In this document: positions 1-8,050 of the stretch, piece by piece
Numbering within the stretch: position 1 is the stretch's first letter
Layout of the letters: each line of letters starts with the position of its first letter
Assembly (NCBI GenBank): GCA_965221985.1
Contig: OZ244928.1
Location: 496,001-560,000 of the forward strand
From: J054 sp965221985
Lineage (GTDB): Bacteria > Pseudomonadota > Gammaproteobacteria > Steroidobacterales > GCA-2729495
DNA length: 64,000 nt
Direction of reading: 5' to 3'
Program-made: the position numbers and the translations under genes
Notes under the pieces: model-generated
Told to the model about the DNA's origin: nothing
Databases searched by the model: none
The model's input: the letters and a program-made list of their open reading frames with translations, nothing else

Positions 1-1
1 C

Positions 2-826
2 GGCGATAGTCTCAGCGACACCGGCAACGTGTTCGCGGCGAGTAGCTTTCCGCTTCCGCCCTATTTTAATGGCCGATTTTCTAATGGTCCGGTTTGGGTT
101 GAAACTCTGGCCAGCAATCTTGGCTTGAGTGCAAGCCCTTCGCTGCTAGGCGGTACCAACTATGCGTTCGGCGGGGCAACCACGGGCACACCCCCAGGGT
201 CCTCCACACCTACGCTTACCGACCAAATGGGTCTATACCTTACAGCGACGGGTGGTGTCGCGGACCCCAACGCGCTGTATGTGGTTTTTGGCGGCGGCAA
301 TGACGTGCGGGATCAAGATGTATCTAGCTCCGTGAGCAATATCAGCAACATTGTCACCACGCTAGCCGGCGCGGGTGCCACGACGTTCTTGATACCCAAT
401 TTACCAGACATTGGTAAGACACCGGAAGCGCTCGTAGACCCGGCAGTGAGCGCGGGCGCCACAGCACTATCGGCTATGTTTAACACTCAACTTGATGTTG
501 AAATCGATAATCTGCGATCTAGCCTAGGTGCGAATATTTTTGAACTCGATACCTTCGGGTTCTTAAATGGAATCATCGCCAATCCGGCCAGCGCGGGCAT
601 CACGAACGTAAATACGCCCTGCCTTTCAACACAAACTCTGTCCATCTGCGCAGACCCTGACGAATATGTATTCTGGGATACGATTCATCCCACAGCGGTG
701 GGCCATCGGCTTTTAGGCGAGGCGGCGACGGCGGCATTAGTCCCCGTGCCGGCAGCCGCTTGGTTGTTTGCTTCGGCTATTGCTTTATTGGGCTGGGTCC
801 GGCGACGAGCCAACATGGCAATCTAA
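2..826 (+). CDS. GDSL/SGNH-family esterase or lipase with PEP-CTERM-like C-terminus (5' end outside window)
   Basis: The reading frame is open from base 2, so the gene begins off the left edge. The first visible residues are GDSLSDTGN, the block I motif of GDSL hydrolases with the nucleophilic serine. GGGNDVRD supplies the block III asparagine, and WDTIHPTAVGH near the end supplies the catalytic Asp-x-x-His pair. The family hydrolyses ester bonds in lipids or polysaccharide acyl groups. The last 25 residues (VPVPAAAWLFASA, a hydrophobic helix, then Arg-Arg-Arg) follow the PEP-CTERM plan, with VPVP in place of VPEP. This predicts export and sorting by an exosortase, which is not in the window. 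The exact substrate cannot be read from the sequence. Confidence 0.85.
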   Translation, partial: GDSLSDTGNVFAASSFPLPPYFNGRFSNGPVWVETLASNLGLSASPSLLGGTNYAFGGATTGTPPGSSTPTLTDQMGLYLTATGGVADPNALYVVFGGGNDVRDQDVSSSVSNISNIVTTLAGAGATTFLIPNLPDIGKTPEALVDPAVSAGATALSAMFNTQLDVEIDNLRSSLGANIFELDTFGFLNGIIANPASAGITNVNTPCLSTQTLSICADPDEYVFWDTIHPTAVGHRLLGEAATAALVPVPAAAWLFASAIALLGWVRRRANMAI

Positions 827-850
827 CTCCAAAGTTCTCATAGTTTTTTG

Positions 851-876
851 ACCCGGCCTTGCGCCGGGTTTTTTTT
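851..876 (+). terminator. Rho-independent terminator of the GDSL esterase gene
   Basis: Arms ACCCGGC (851-857) and GCCGGGT (863-869) form a 7-bp GC-rich stem around a 5-base loop, followed by an unbroken run of T. It lies 25 bases after the esterase stop codon. It also argues against starting the next gene upstream of 870. Confidence 0.9.
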
Positions 877-921
877 CGCCACAAATCTCTTACGACAGGT
901 CAAAAGGCTATATTTAAGGGT

Positions 922-1866
922 ATGGCAAGTACTATCCATGGACCCATTATCTCGACCCGCGATTTGGATGCGCATGCGGCCCTACTCGGCCCGGTATTCG
1001 GGATGGAGTGCATGGCGGAAGACTATTTTGACCCTAGGTTCGTTGAGCGGCTATGGGGCGTCGCAAGAAGATCGGCTAGAACTAAGCTATATCAGACACC
1101 TGGAACGAATACCGGAATACGGCTGATCGAGTTTTCTCCGACTCCTAGCCATAGCATTCGCGACCCAGCGCACGGCAACCAACACGACGCCCTTAAGGTT
1201 ATCGATTTTCATGTGCCAGATTTTAGAGCCGCGGTTGCCAGACTAGAGAACGCTGGCTTTCCTCTCAGTCAAAAGATCGTGGAATATGAGATGGTGGAAG
1301 GACATTTCCGCGAAGCACATCTTTGGGCTGAAGATGCCGTTGTCTACGCTTTGATCGGCGGCCCGCACGAGTTCATGGGCAACATGGTGCAGGTCAGTGA
1401 TGGGACATTCAGCGAAGTCATGAGCATTTCTTCACCAGTTACCCGCCGCGATCATTGTATCGAATTCTATTCTCGGGTATTCGGCCTAGAAGTCATCTAT
1501 CGCTATGGATTCAGCGACCAGGGCTTCGCGGACTTAGTTGGAAATCTAGATGAGCTTCAGCTCACCGGCATTAACATTGGAAGATGTTTGCAGGATCCGT
1601 TTTTTGGCCTAATCGAATATGGCGCCAAATCATCGATGGCGGTTTCTCTCGCCACCGAATGTAACTTCACCAAGCGTGGGATCGTCGGCGCTAGCATCCA
1701 CGTCGACGATCTAGACCAAGTCGTCGCTCAGTGCCAAGGTTCCAAGGATTTGATTGTGGCGGGACCGGCTGACTGTGAGTTGCCTCCCTATGGCCATACT
1801 CGGTCCGCCGTTGTTCGAGGTCCGCATGGCGTACTGCATCATGCTCTAGAGCTACCACAAAGCTAA
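922..1866 (+). CDS. Two-domain VOC (glyoxalase/dioxygenase superfamily) protein
   Basis: This 314-residue protein has two consecutive VOC-like modules. The first runs from the start to about residue 130 (IISTRDLDAHAALLGPVFGM, then a KVIDFHVPDF strand). The second runs from about residue 145 and ends in VVRGPHGVLHHALEL, a typical last strand with a possible metal-ligand glutamate. The family includes glyoxalase I, extradiol dioxygenases and resistance proteins, and the activity here is not identifiable. I start it at ATG 922 because the open frame further upstream begins inside the preceding terminator. It stands alone. A second VOC protein of similar size lies at 14604-15497 on the other strand. 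Confidence 0.75.
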   Translation: MASTIHGPIISTRDLDAHAALLGPVFGMECMAEDYFDPRFVERLWGVARRSARTKLYQTPGTNTGIRLIEFSPTPSHSIRDPAHGNQHDALKVIDFHVPDFRAAVARLENAGFPLSQKIVEYEMVEGHFREAHLWAEDAVVYALIGGPHEFMGNMVQVSDGTFSEVMSISSPVTRRDHCIEFYSRVFGLEVIYRYGFSDQGFADLVGNLDELQLTGINIGRCLQDPFFGLIEYGAKSSMAVSLATECNFTKRGIVGASIHVDDLDQVVAQCQGSKDLIVAGPADCELPPYGHTRSAVVRGPHGVLHHALELPQS

Positions 1867-1871
1867 AGAAA

Positions 1872-1899
1872 ACCCCGGCTCGCATGGGCGAGCCGGGGT
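1872..1899. terminator. Bidirectional hairpin terminator
   Basis: Arms ACCCCGGCTCG (1872-1882) and CGAGCCGGGGT (1889-1899) form an 11-bp stem. Read on the minus strand it is followed by TTTTCTTT, a good terminator for the lipoprotein gene that ends at 1923. On the plus strand it directly follows the VOC gene but has a poor T-tract. Confidence 0.85.
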
Positions 1900-1922
1900 C
1901 TTAGAAAGGCAATTGCTAATCT

Positions 1923-3812
1923 CTACTCTGCTACTACTGGTTTCAGGTAGACCCCAATCACCGAAGCCGTCAGAGTGTTTTCCACACTATTGTAGGCTCC
2001 CTTCGCGTGCATACTGCGCATGCGTGTTGAACCATCAAGCAACAAATTCAAAGTATTCATAAACCGGGAGAAGTCACGAAAAACCTGTACTCGATATCCT
2101 TGCTTAATGGCGAATCGCCGTCGGCCATCGCGTTTACCGATAATGGTCGGTGAGGCGTTCAGATCCTTAAGATTAATCACCACATCCCCCAGGCGAATGT
2201 GATGACGGCTGCCCAAATCTGGGTTTTCTAGATCAATCACCAGGCCATTAGGATCCGCAACCAAGAAAGGCGCTGCCGTACCGCTGACTCCCCAACCCAC
2301 ACCGAGATGGGCGCGAGCCACGGCGATATCGATGATCGTGCGGCCCTCGAAATCCGGCGGTGCTTCACCGAAGGTGTTCGCGAAACCTCGCACTTGCACT
2401 GGCGTGCCCGGGATAACGAATGCCGTATCCAGGTTGCCCGTTGCAACCTCATAGTCACGAGGATCTGCATCAACACTTTCATCGACGCCCGTACCACTGA
2501 AATCAAACAAACTCACAGGTCTTCGGTCGATGGCATGCAGTTCCATATTTAATTGGCCCGGCATCACAGAATTCGCCGCGCCAAACAGACGGGTATAACG
2601 CATCCGCACCCGCCCATTCGTGGCATCCATGGTCAGCCCCGGAAATGCTGGATTAGAGGTCAGTTCACCAAATACCGCCACTCGCTGGCCCACCGAAATT
2701 GCGGCAATGCGCTGCTGCATCCCGGGCTCGCCAGGCTTCTTCACCACTGTGTTGTCACCGATTTCAATTTCGACGTCGTCGTTAAATATCACGCTGCCAG
2801 ATCTTGGCACCACGGTGGCACCCCGCACGCTTAGCAGATTACCGCGGCGACCAATGACGTTGCCGAACACGGCATCGTGGCGATCACCGGCGACACTGTC
2901 GCCTGCAATAACTCGATGGGCCGTAAATTTACGCGCTGCAACCTCTAGCGTACCTAGGGCGACGGTTAGACTACCGGACTCAAGGCCGTCCATGGCCACA
3001 AGCCCATCCTGACCGACATAGGACTCACCATCCACTTCGAACTCGGTAGCATCATTGATGTGCACAAGCGCGGGCCCGAAATCACCATGGCGACGATACC
3101 AAGGGCGCAATCTCACCGCGTATGTGGATTCATCGAGATTGACCGCCCGCAAGGTACCACGCACACGCAAATCTTTTTCGTCCACGGGTTCGATGTCGGC
3201 GACCAAAAAAGGCGCCGCAGTAACAATGGGTTCAGCGGGCAAAGTGTCGACTCTGTGCGAGGCCGCCAAGTCGAAGTCAATGCTTAACAGCGCCGGTCGT
3301 CCAGGCGCCACCACCAAGGGATGGTCATTTTCTAGCTTGAGATCTAAGCTATAAACGGCTAGCGCATCACCATTCTCATCTTCGATCACGGCGGGTGTCG
3401 CCGCACCATCAACTTCAACTTGCACATCCGCGGTCGAATAGTCGAGGGTGATGGAACCGCCAATGTACCGGCCATTCGGCACCTGGGCGGCAGTAAAAAG
3501 CTCCGTTAACTCTACATACTGAGCAAAATCAATACGCGCCGCGTTTGGCAAAGTTTCGACTATCTTGCCGTCCGCTCTTTCCAAGGTGATGGAGGCAATA
3601 TCAACGGTGTAGGTGACGAAATCACCCGGCGCATCAGTCAATGCAATAAGGACCTCGCCGGAATCAGCACTAGGCTCAAGCTCAGCGCTTGATCCTGAGC
3701 CACCTCCGCCGCAAGCGGCCAACAAGAGTACGGCCGCAATTGGGGCGATTCCTGACACCAAGCGACGCCAAAACAGCCGTCGCCCCAGATACTTCCACAG
3801 TAATTTATTCAT
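1923..3812 (-). CDS. DUF4382/DUF5666-type lipoprotein
   Basis: The 629-residue protein has a basic N-terminus, a hydrophobic stretch and the lipobox LLAAC followed by GGGGSG, so it should be a lipid-anchored envelope protein. Residues of about 50-200 (GEVLIALTDAPGDFVTYTVDIASITLE onward in spirit) match the DUF4382 plan: a beta-sandwich that opens with the TDAP signature. The rest contains repeated short beta units (VRGTLRAVN, VFGNVIGRRGNLL, VAVFGEL) like DUF5666. Its function is unknown. ATG 3812 is chosen over ATG 3824 because GGAGAA stands 5 bases upstream of 3812. It is a single gene ending at a strong hairpin. Confidence 0.75.
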   Translation of the reverse strand: MNKLLWKYLGRRLFWRRLVSGIAPIAAVLLLAACGGGGSGSSAELEPSADSGEVLIALTDAPGDFVTYTVDIASITLERADGKIVETLPNAARIDFAQYVELTELFTAAQVPNGRYIGGSITLDYSTADVQVEVDGAATPAVIEDENGDALAVYSLDLKLENDHPLVVAPGRPALLSIDFDLAASHRVDTLPAEPIVTAAPFLVADIEPVDEKDLRVRGTLRAVNLDESTYAVRLRPWYRRHGDFGPALVHINDATEFEVDGESYVGQDGLVAMDGLESGSLTVALGTLEVAARKFTAHRVIAGDSVAGDRHDAVFGNVIGRRGNLLSVRGATVVPRSGSVIFNDDVEIEIGDNTVVKKPGEPGMQQRIAAISVGQRVAVFGELTSNPAFPGLTMDATNGRVRMRYTRLFGAANSVMPGQLNMELHAIDRRPVSLFDFSGTGVDESVDADPRDYEVATGNLDTAFVIPGTPVQVRGFANTFGEAPPDFEGRTIIDIAVARAHLGVGWGVSGTAAPFLVADPNGLVIDLENPDLGSRHHIRLGDVVINLKDLNASPTIIGKRDGRRRFAIKQGYRVQVFRDFSRFMNTLNLLLDGSTRMRSMHAKGAYNSVENTLTASVIGVYLKPVVAE

Positions 3813-4009
3813 GGGATTCTCCATTCGCTACAGAGTGGAGAACGCGCCGCGCGCAAGACGGTTGACAGGCCCAAGCCTGAAATAAGGTTCCAGACCTAAA
3901 CTATTGTGGTTTCAAGCAATGGTTCGCGCGAGCTATTAACGCATCAAATACTCGACATGACATAAGTCACGTACTACGAAACAACGATGATCAACCCGCG
4001 AAATTTAGA

Positions 4010-5557
4010 TCACTCGACAATTCGGGCCTGGGTCACGCCAGCCTGAACGCTTCTTTGATCCCGTAGCTGAGCGGCCAGCCGGCGATCAATGGCGACACGC
4101 ACCGCTGAATTGGGTTGCAGCCTGTGATTCATTGAGCGTGTTACCTGGCGAGTCTGGCCGGTACTATCAATGAACTGAATGGCCAGCTGTTGAAGATTTA
4201 CCACTACAGGCGTTGGGTTTTGGATTTCCGCCAGCAGTTGTCCGGAGCCGTCCACACCGATTCTTGTTTTGATGTATTTGCTTGGCATTTCCGGCAATTC
4301 CAAGCGCAGCAAAGACTCTGCGGCGGCCTGGCCGGAAGGCGATTTAGACTGCGCCGCCGCGCGGAAAAATTCCATGGCTTCTGGTTTATTCCCCGACGCT
4401 AGACGCAATTCACCCAAAGCATTTAACGCGGGTGCGGACGGCAATATCTTAATACTCTTTTCCAAATCCGCCGTGGCCACAGCACGATTGCCGAGGGATT
4501 TTTCCGCAATGCCACGGCGCATGTACGAATAGAAGTAACTGGGATTGCCTTCAATGGCACGATTGTAGTTTATGACCGCGTCGGACCAGCGTTTTTGCGC
4601 CGATCGCACGTCACCGCGCAAGGCATGGAACAAAGATTCCCGCGGTTCAACACTCAAGGCGGCCTTGGCTTCCGACAAAGCGACATCGAAGTTACCTTCG
4701 GCGAGTGCCTTGCGGCCCCGATCATGAGCTGCGTAAGCGTCCTGCGTTCTGCGCAAACCGGCAGTCATTTGCTGATAACGATCCTGATGAAGATCGCCGC
4801 CCTTGGGCAATTCAGCGAGCAGAGCCTGATTATTTCTTACGCGCTCAGCCGAAGGCGGATGACTGGCAAACAAACCTTCTACCCAACCACCACCGCCGCG
4901 ACCTTCGGATAGGCGCAAAAAGGTCTCCTGCAAACTCACGGCCGCGCGCGGGTCATAACCGGCACGCACCATATACTGCATGCCGTAATAATCAGACTCT
5001 CGCTCGGCATCTCGCCCATACTTTTGGTTGAGTAGTTGCGCGCCTAGCCCGGCGCCCTGCATCAATAAAGAACCGTATTCGTTGCCGCTGGCACCGATGG
5101 CGCCCGCCACCATCGCGCCCTGCAACAGCATCCCGCGCTGCATGGATTTCGCGCCATGCCTGGCCGCCGCATGCACGATTTCATGACCCAAAACTGCTGC
5201 AAGTTCCGCTTCGTTAGTAAGCTCAACCAGCAAGCCGCGATGTATCGCAATTTTTCCACCCGGCAAAGCCCAGGCATTTGGCGTTGAATCGTTAATAACC
5301 TTGAATTCATAGGGCAGCTTACGGTCACTGACTTGTGCCAGGCGATGTCCCACATCTGCCACATAGCGAGTTAGTTCTGGGTCGATGACATAGTCGCCGC
5401 CACCCATTTGTCGGCCTGGAGCGTACTGCTGCTCACCGATTTTGACTTCAGTGTCGGTACCAACAACCGCTAATTCACGTTTGCCAGTGACGGGATTTAC
5501 CGCGCAACCGGTAATGGCGGCTGCAAGGATCAGAACAATAATCGGCAGGCGAAACAT
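4010..5557 (-). CDS. Periplasmic M48 zinc metalloprotease lipoprotein with C-terminal TPRs (BepA/LoiP-like)
   Basis: The 515-residue product starts with a signal sequence and lipobox ITGC (Cys18). The zinc motif HEIVH is at residues 125-129 and the third ligand is expected in ERESD (about 187). A TPR region follows (about 270-410: NPSYFYSYMRRGIAEKSLGN and similar), then a C-terminal beta domain. E. coli BepA, with the same M48-TPR layout, degrades or assists misfolded outer-membrane proteins, so an envelope quality-control role is likely. This protein is slightly longer because of the extra C-terminal domain. No operon partner is visible; neighbours on the same strand are 185 bases or more away. 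Confidence 0.88.
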   Translation of the reverse strand: MFRLPIIVLILAAAITGCAVNPVTGKRELAVVGTDTEVKIGEQQYAPGRQMGGGDYVIDPELTRYVADVGHRLAQVSDRKLPYEFKVINDSTPNAWALPGGKIAIHRGLLVELTNEAELAAVLGHEIVHAAARHGAKSMQRGMLLQGAMVAGAIGASGNEYGSLLMQGAGLGAQLLNQKYGRDAERESDYYGMQYMVRAGYDPRAAVSLQETFLRLSEGRGGGGWVEGLFASHPPSAERVRNNQALLAELPKGGDLHQDRYQQMTAGLRRTQDAYAAHDRGRKALAEGNFDVALSEAKAALSVEPRESLFHALRGDVRSAQKRWSDAVINYNRAIEGNPSYFYSYMRRGIAEKSLGNRAVATADLEKSIKILPSAPALNALGELRLASGNKPEAMEFFRAAAQSKSPSGQAAAESLLRLELPEMPSKYIKTRIGVDGSGQLLAEIQNPTPVVVNLQQLAIQFIDSTGQTRQVTRSMNHRLQPNSAVRVAIDRRLAAQLRDQRSVQAGVTQARIVE

Positions 5558-5741
5558 GGCGCGTAATCTTCTTGGTCAATTGACAAGAAATCATCATAGC
5601 GCGGAATACGTATTGCGACCAAACCCTTGCAGCACAATGGATTGTGGCCTCATTGCCAAACCAGTTCGGCATTGTGCAGCGTCAGATTATGGCCTTGGCG
5701 TTGTGGCATTTTTTCTGTCGAATTCCGCCCGGTGGCCCAGT

Positions 5742-6518
5742 TCATACAGCGGAGCGTCTCACAACCCGTCGACTCGCCGGCAAGTTGTTAATAGGCTTCC
5801 ACGCCAGGCCCGCGACGATCAAAGCAGCAAGGCAAACCCCAAGAACGAAGGTCCAACTGTGCGCCGCTTCATTGGCGCTATTGTGAATAGCCCAAATCAA
5901 AAACCATAGACCCGACGATGCACAGGCTGTGGTAAATCCATGCAATAGTTGATTAGCTGTTCGCAATAACGCACTGAAAAAATACATCGTCAAACCGACC
6001 AGCAAGAACTGGAGAAAAATGACAGGATCACCGAATGCCCGAAAGGCGGTAATTACGACTAGAATCCCAGCAATACTCATGGGTGCAAAGTGCGCGACCT
6101 GAAAAATATAGGCGAAAGGAAGCACACATACGACAAGGACCGCAATTGCCAAGATGTATGTGCTATCTCCTCCGATTGCCACGGCCATGACTGCCTGACC
6201 CGCCGTGATAAACCAGTAAAACAGGAAGTCACAAAAACCAATACCGTTAGCACTGGCCGTTTCTGGCGTCAGATACCATCGATCAATGGTGTTTTGCGCC
6301 ACCTCGAAAGCACTGGCTATACACATTAACAACGCCGCCGCAAAGAAGAGGAACGGATAGGCGGTCGTTTCACCCAAAAAACTCCAGTAGTACTGAACGG
6401 CCGCGCAAAGCGCCAAGGGCAAGAGCAGCGCGTACAGATGCGCGGCCAAGACCCAGCTAGCAACGGGCCAAGAAATTTCTATGGCGTGGAAGATTGAGGG
6501 GGATGACTTAAGAGGCAT
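5742..6518 (-). CDS. Polytopic membrane protein of unknown function
   Basis: The 258-residue protein is hydrophobic almost throughout, with about seven predicted membrane segments and a basic C-terminal tail (NNLPASRRVVRRSAV). I recognise no family. TATAAT sits three bases upstream of ATG 6518, so the transcript leader is either absent or the true start is slightly later. It lies 63 bases downstream of the MFS gene on the same strand and may be its operon partner. Confidence 0.6.
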   Translation of the reverse strand: MPLKSSPSIFHAIEISWPVASWVLAAHLYALLLPLALCAAVQYYWSFLGETTAYPFLFFAAALLMCIASAFEVAQNTIDRWYLTPETASANGIGFCDFLFYWFITAGQAVMAVAIGGDSTYILAIAVLVVCVLPFAYIFQVAHFAPMSIAGILVVITAFRAFGDPVIFLQFLLVGLTMYFFSALLRTANQLLHGFTTACASSGLWFLIWAIHNSANEAAHSWTFVLGVCLAALIVAGLAWKPINNLPASRRVVRRSAV

Positions 6519-6581
6519 GGCATTATAAAAGCATCATCCGCAAAGCATAGCAGCTACGCCCCGGCCCTAGAGCGACTCGCA

Positions 6582-7886
6582 TTACCGCGTGCGGATACGC
6601 ACAAACAGCGCCCACAGCAGCATTGTCGCATTCAATAGGGCCATGAACATGAACGGCGTCTGATAGCCGAGATTGTCGAACAGCATGCCCGATACCTTGT
6701 TGGTCAAAATAATGCCTAGGGCGCCAAAGCTCGCGGCCACACCAATAATAGACCCGCGAATCCTTAGGGGGGCTTCTTGTCCTAGTAAAGCCGGTACCGA
6801 AATAATTATTGCCGCTTCGCCAATTCCCGCCAATACGACAACCAGATAAATCAGCGCCGAATTGAACGGATCTGGCGACACACCCAAAGCCAAGTAGCCG
6901 ATTGCCGCTAAACCCATTGCAACTGCCAAGGCCGTCACCCGATCAACTCGGTCGACGAAGATGGCCACAAAGGGCATGGAGAACAACATCGCGATCTGGG
7001 TCAGACCGAACAACTTACCTGCGGTAGCCGATGAAAATACGGCTTCCAAGCCCTGATCAGATCCTGTCTTCTGAATCCACAAAGACACAAAGCTCGCCAG
7101 CACCGTGAGGTCGCCACGAGAAAGCGCCGTGGCACCACAACCCAATTGCAAACGTGGATTGTTGCGAATTGCGTTAAGGCCAACCTTAGCGTTATCCAAA
7201 AACCCCAATTTTTCCTCCGTCGTGGCCGGACCAGCCTTAATACCGGCGAAGGCCACCAAAGCCGCAAGGAATGCCAGGCCACCACCGATCCATAAGGTCA
7301 TGGTGCTCGATTCAAGGGCTGTGTAGCCATTGGCCTGGAAAAGTTTCGGCAGCTGGGTCAAACCACTACCTACAATGATCACACCCAAAGCTGCGCAGAC
7401 ACCATTGATGCCAATGAACTTACCGCGGGAAACATTTTGCGGATAGTCGGCCAACAAAGACGCAACCATGGTCGTGCAGCATGCAATACCGATGGATGTG
7501 AAAACGCGGAATAGGGTGAGTTCCAAACCACTACTGGCCGTGGGAATAATGATTAATCCCAGACAAACAATAAGAAAGCCCATTACAAAAATGGGCCGTC
7601 GGCCAACTTGATCAGAGAAATTTGCCAGCGGCGCGGCAACCGCCAAGGTCGTGAGTTCCAGTGCAATATATAAGTTGGCGGTAAAGTCGCCCTCGCCCTC
7701 GGTCATGCCCAGCTGAACCTGCAGCAGCAGGGGCTGAATGAGATTCAATAAGTTGATGAATCCCATGGCCAAAGCGCCTGACAGAAAAAGGGTTAGTGCA
7801 TTCTTCGGCGCTATGCCGGGACTTAGCCAAACAGGACCAAGGCGGCGCTGGGATTTATCGATTTCTGCAGTGTTGTGATCAGACAC
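6582..7886 (-). CDS. MFS transporter
   Basis: The 434-residue protein has about 12 membrane segments and the major-facilitator loop motif NFSDQVGRRP between segments 2 and 3. A longer hydrophilic loop in the middle (about residues 215-235) separates the two halves. The start codon is GTG at 7886, with GGGAAGG a few bases upstream. The substrate cannot be assigned; the layout fits a proton-coupled efflux or metabolite carrier. The membrane protein at 5742-6518 follows on the same strand. Confidence 0.85.
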   Translation of the reverse strand: MSDHNTAEIDKSQRRLGPVWLSPGIAPKNALTLFLSGALAMGFINLLNLIQPLLLQVQLGMTEGEGDFTANLYIALELTTLAVAAPLANFSDQVGRRPIFVMGFLIVCLGLIIIPTASSGLELTLFRVFTSIGIACCTTMVASLLADYPQNVSRGKFIGINGVCAALGVIIVGSGLTQLPKLFQANGYTALESSTMTLWIGGGLAFLAALVAFAGIKAGPATTEEKLGFLDNAKVGLNAIRNNPRLQLGCGATALSRGDLTVLASFVSLWIQKTGSDQGLEAVFSSATAGKLFGLTQIAMLFSMPFVAIFVDRVDRVTALAVAMGLAAIGYLALGVSPDPFNSALIYLVVVLAGIGEAAIIISVPALLGQEAPLRIRGSIIGVAASFGALGIILTNKVSGMLFDNLGYQTPFMFMALLNATMLLWALFVRIRTR

Positions 7887-8050
7887 TCACGCCTTCCCTA
7901 TTATTGTTGCGCTTGGATACTATTGTGCCCTAAGTCGCGCTTGAAGATATAGCAGTGCAACGTGGGTCCAAACCGGCTTTTTTGATCGCAGTGTATGCTG
8001 GAGCGCTATCTCCTGCATTTTCGCAACTTGTAGATTAATTCTCTTTGCAA

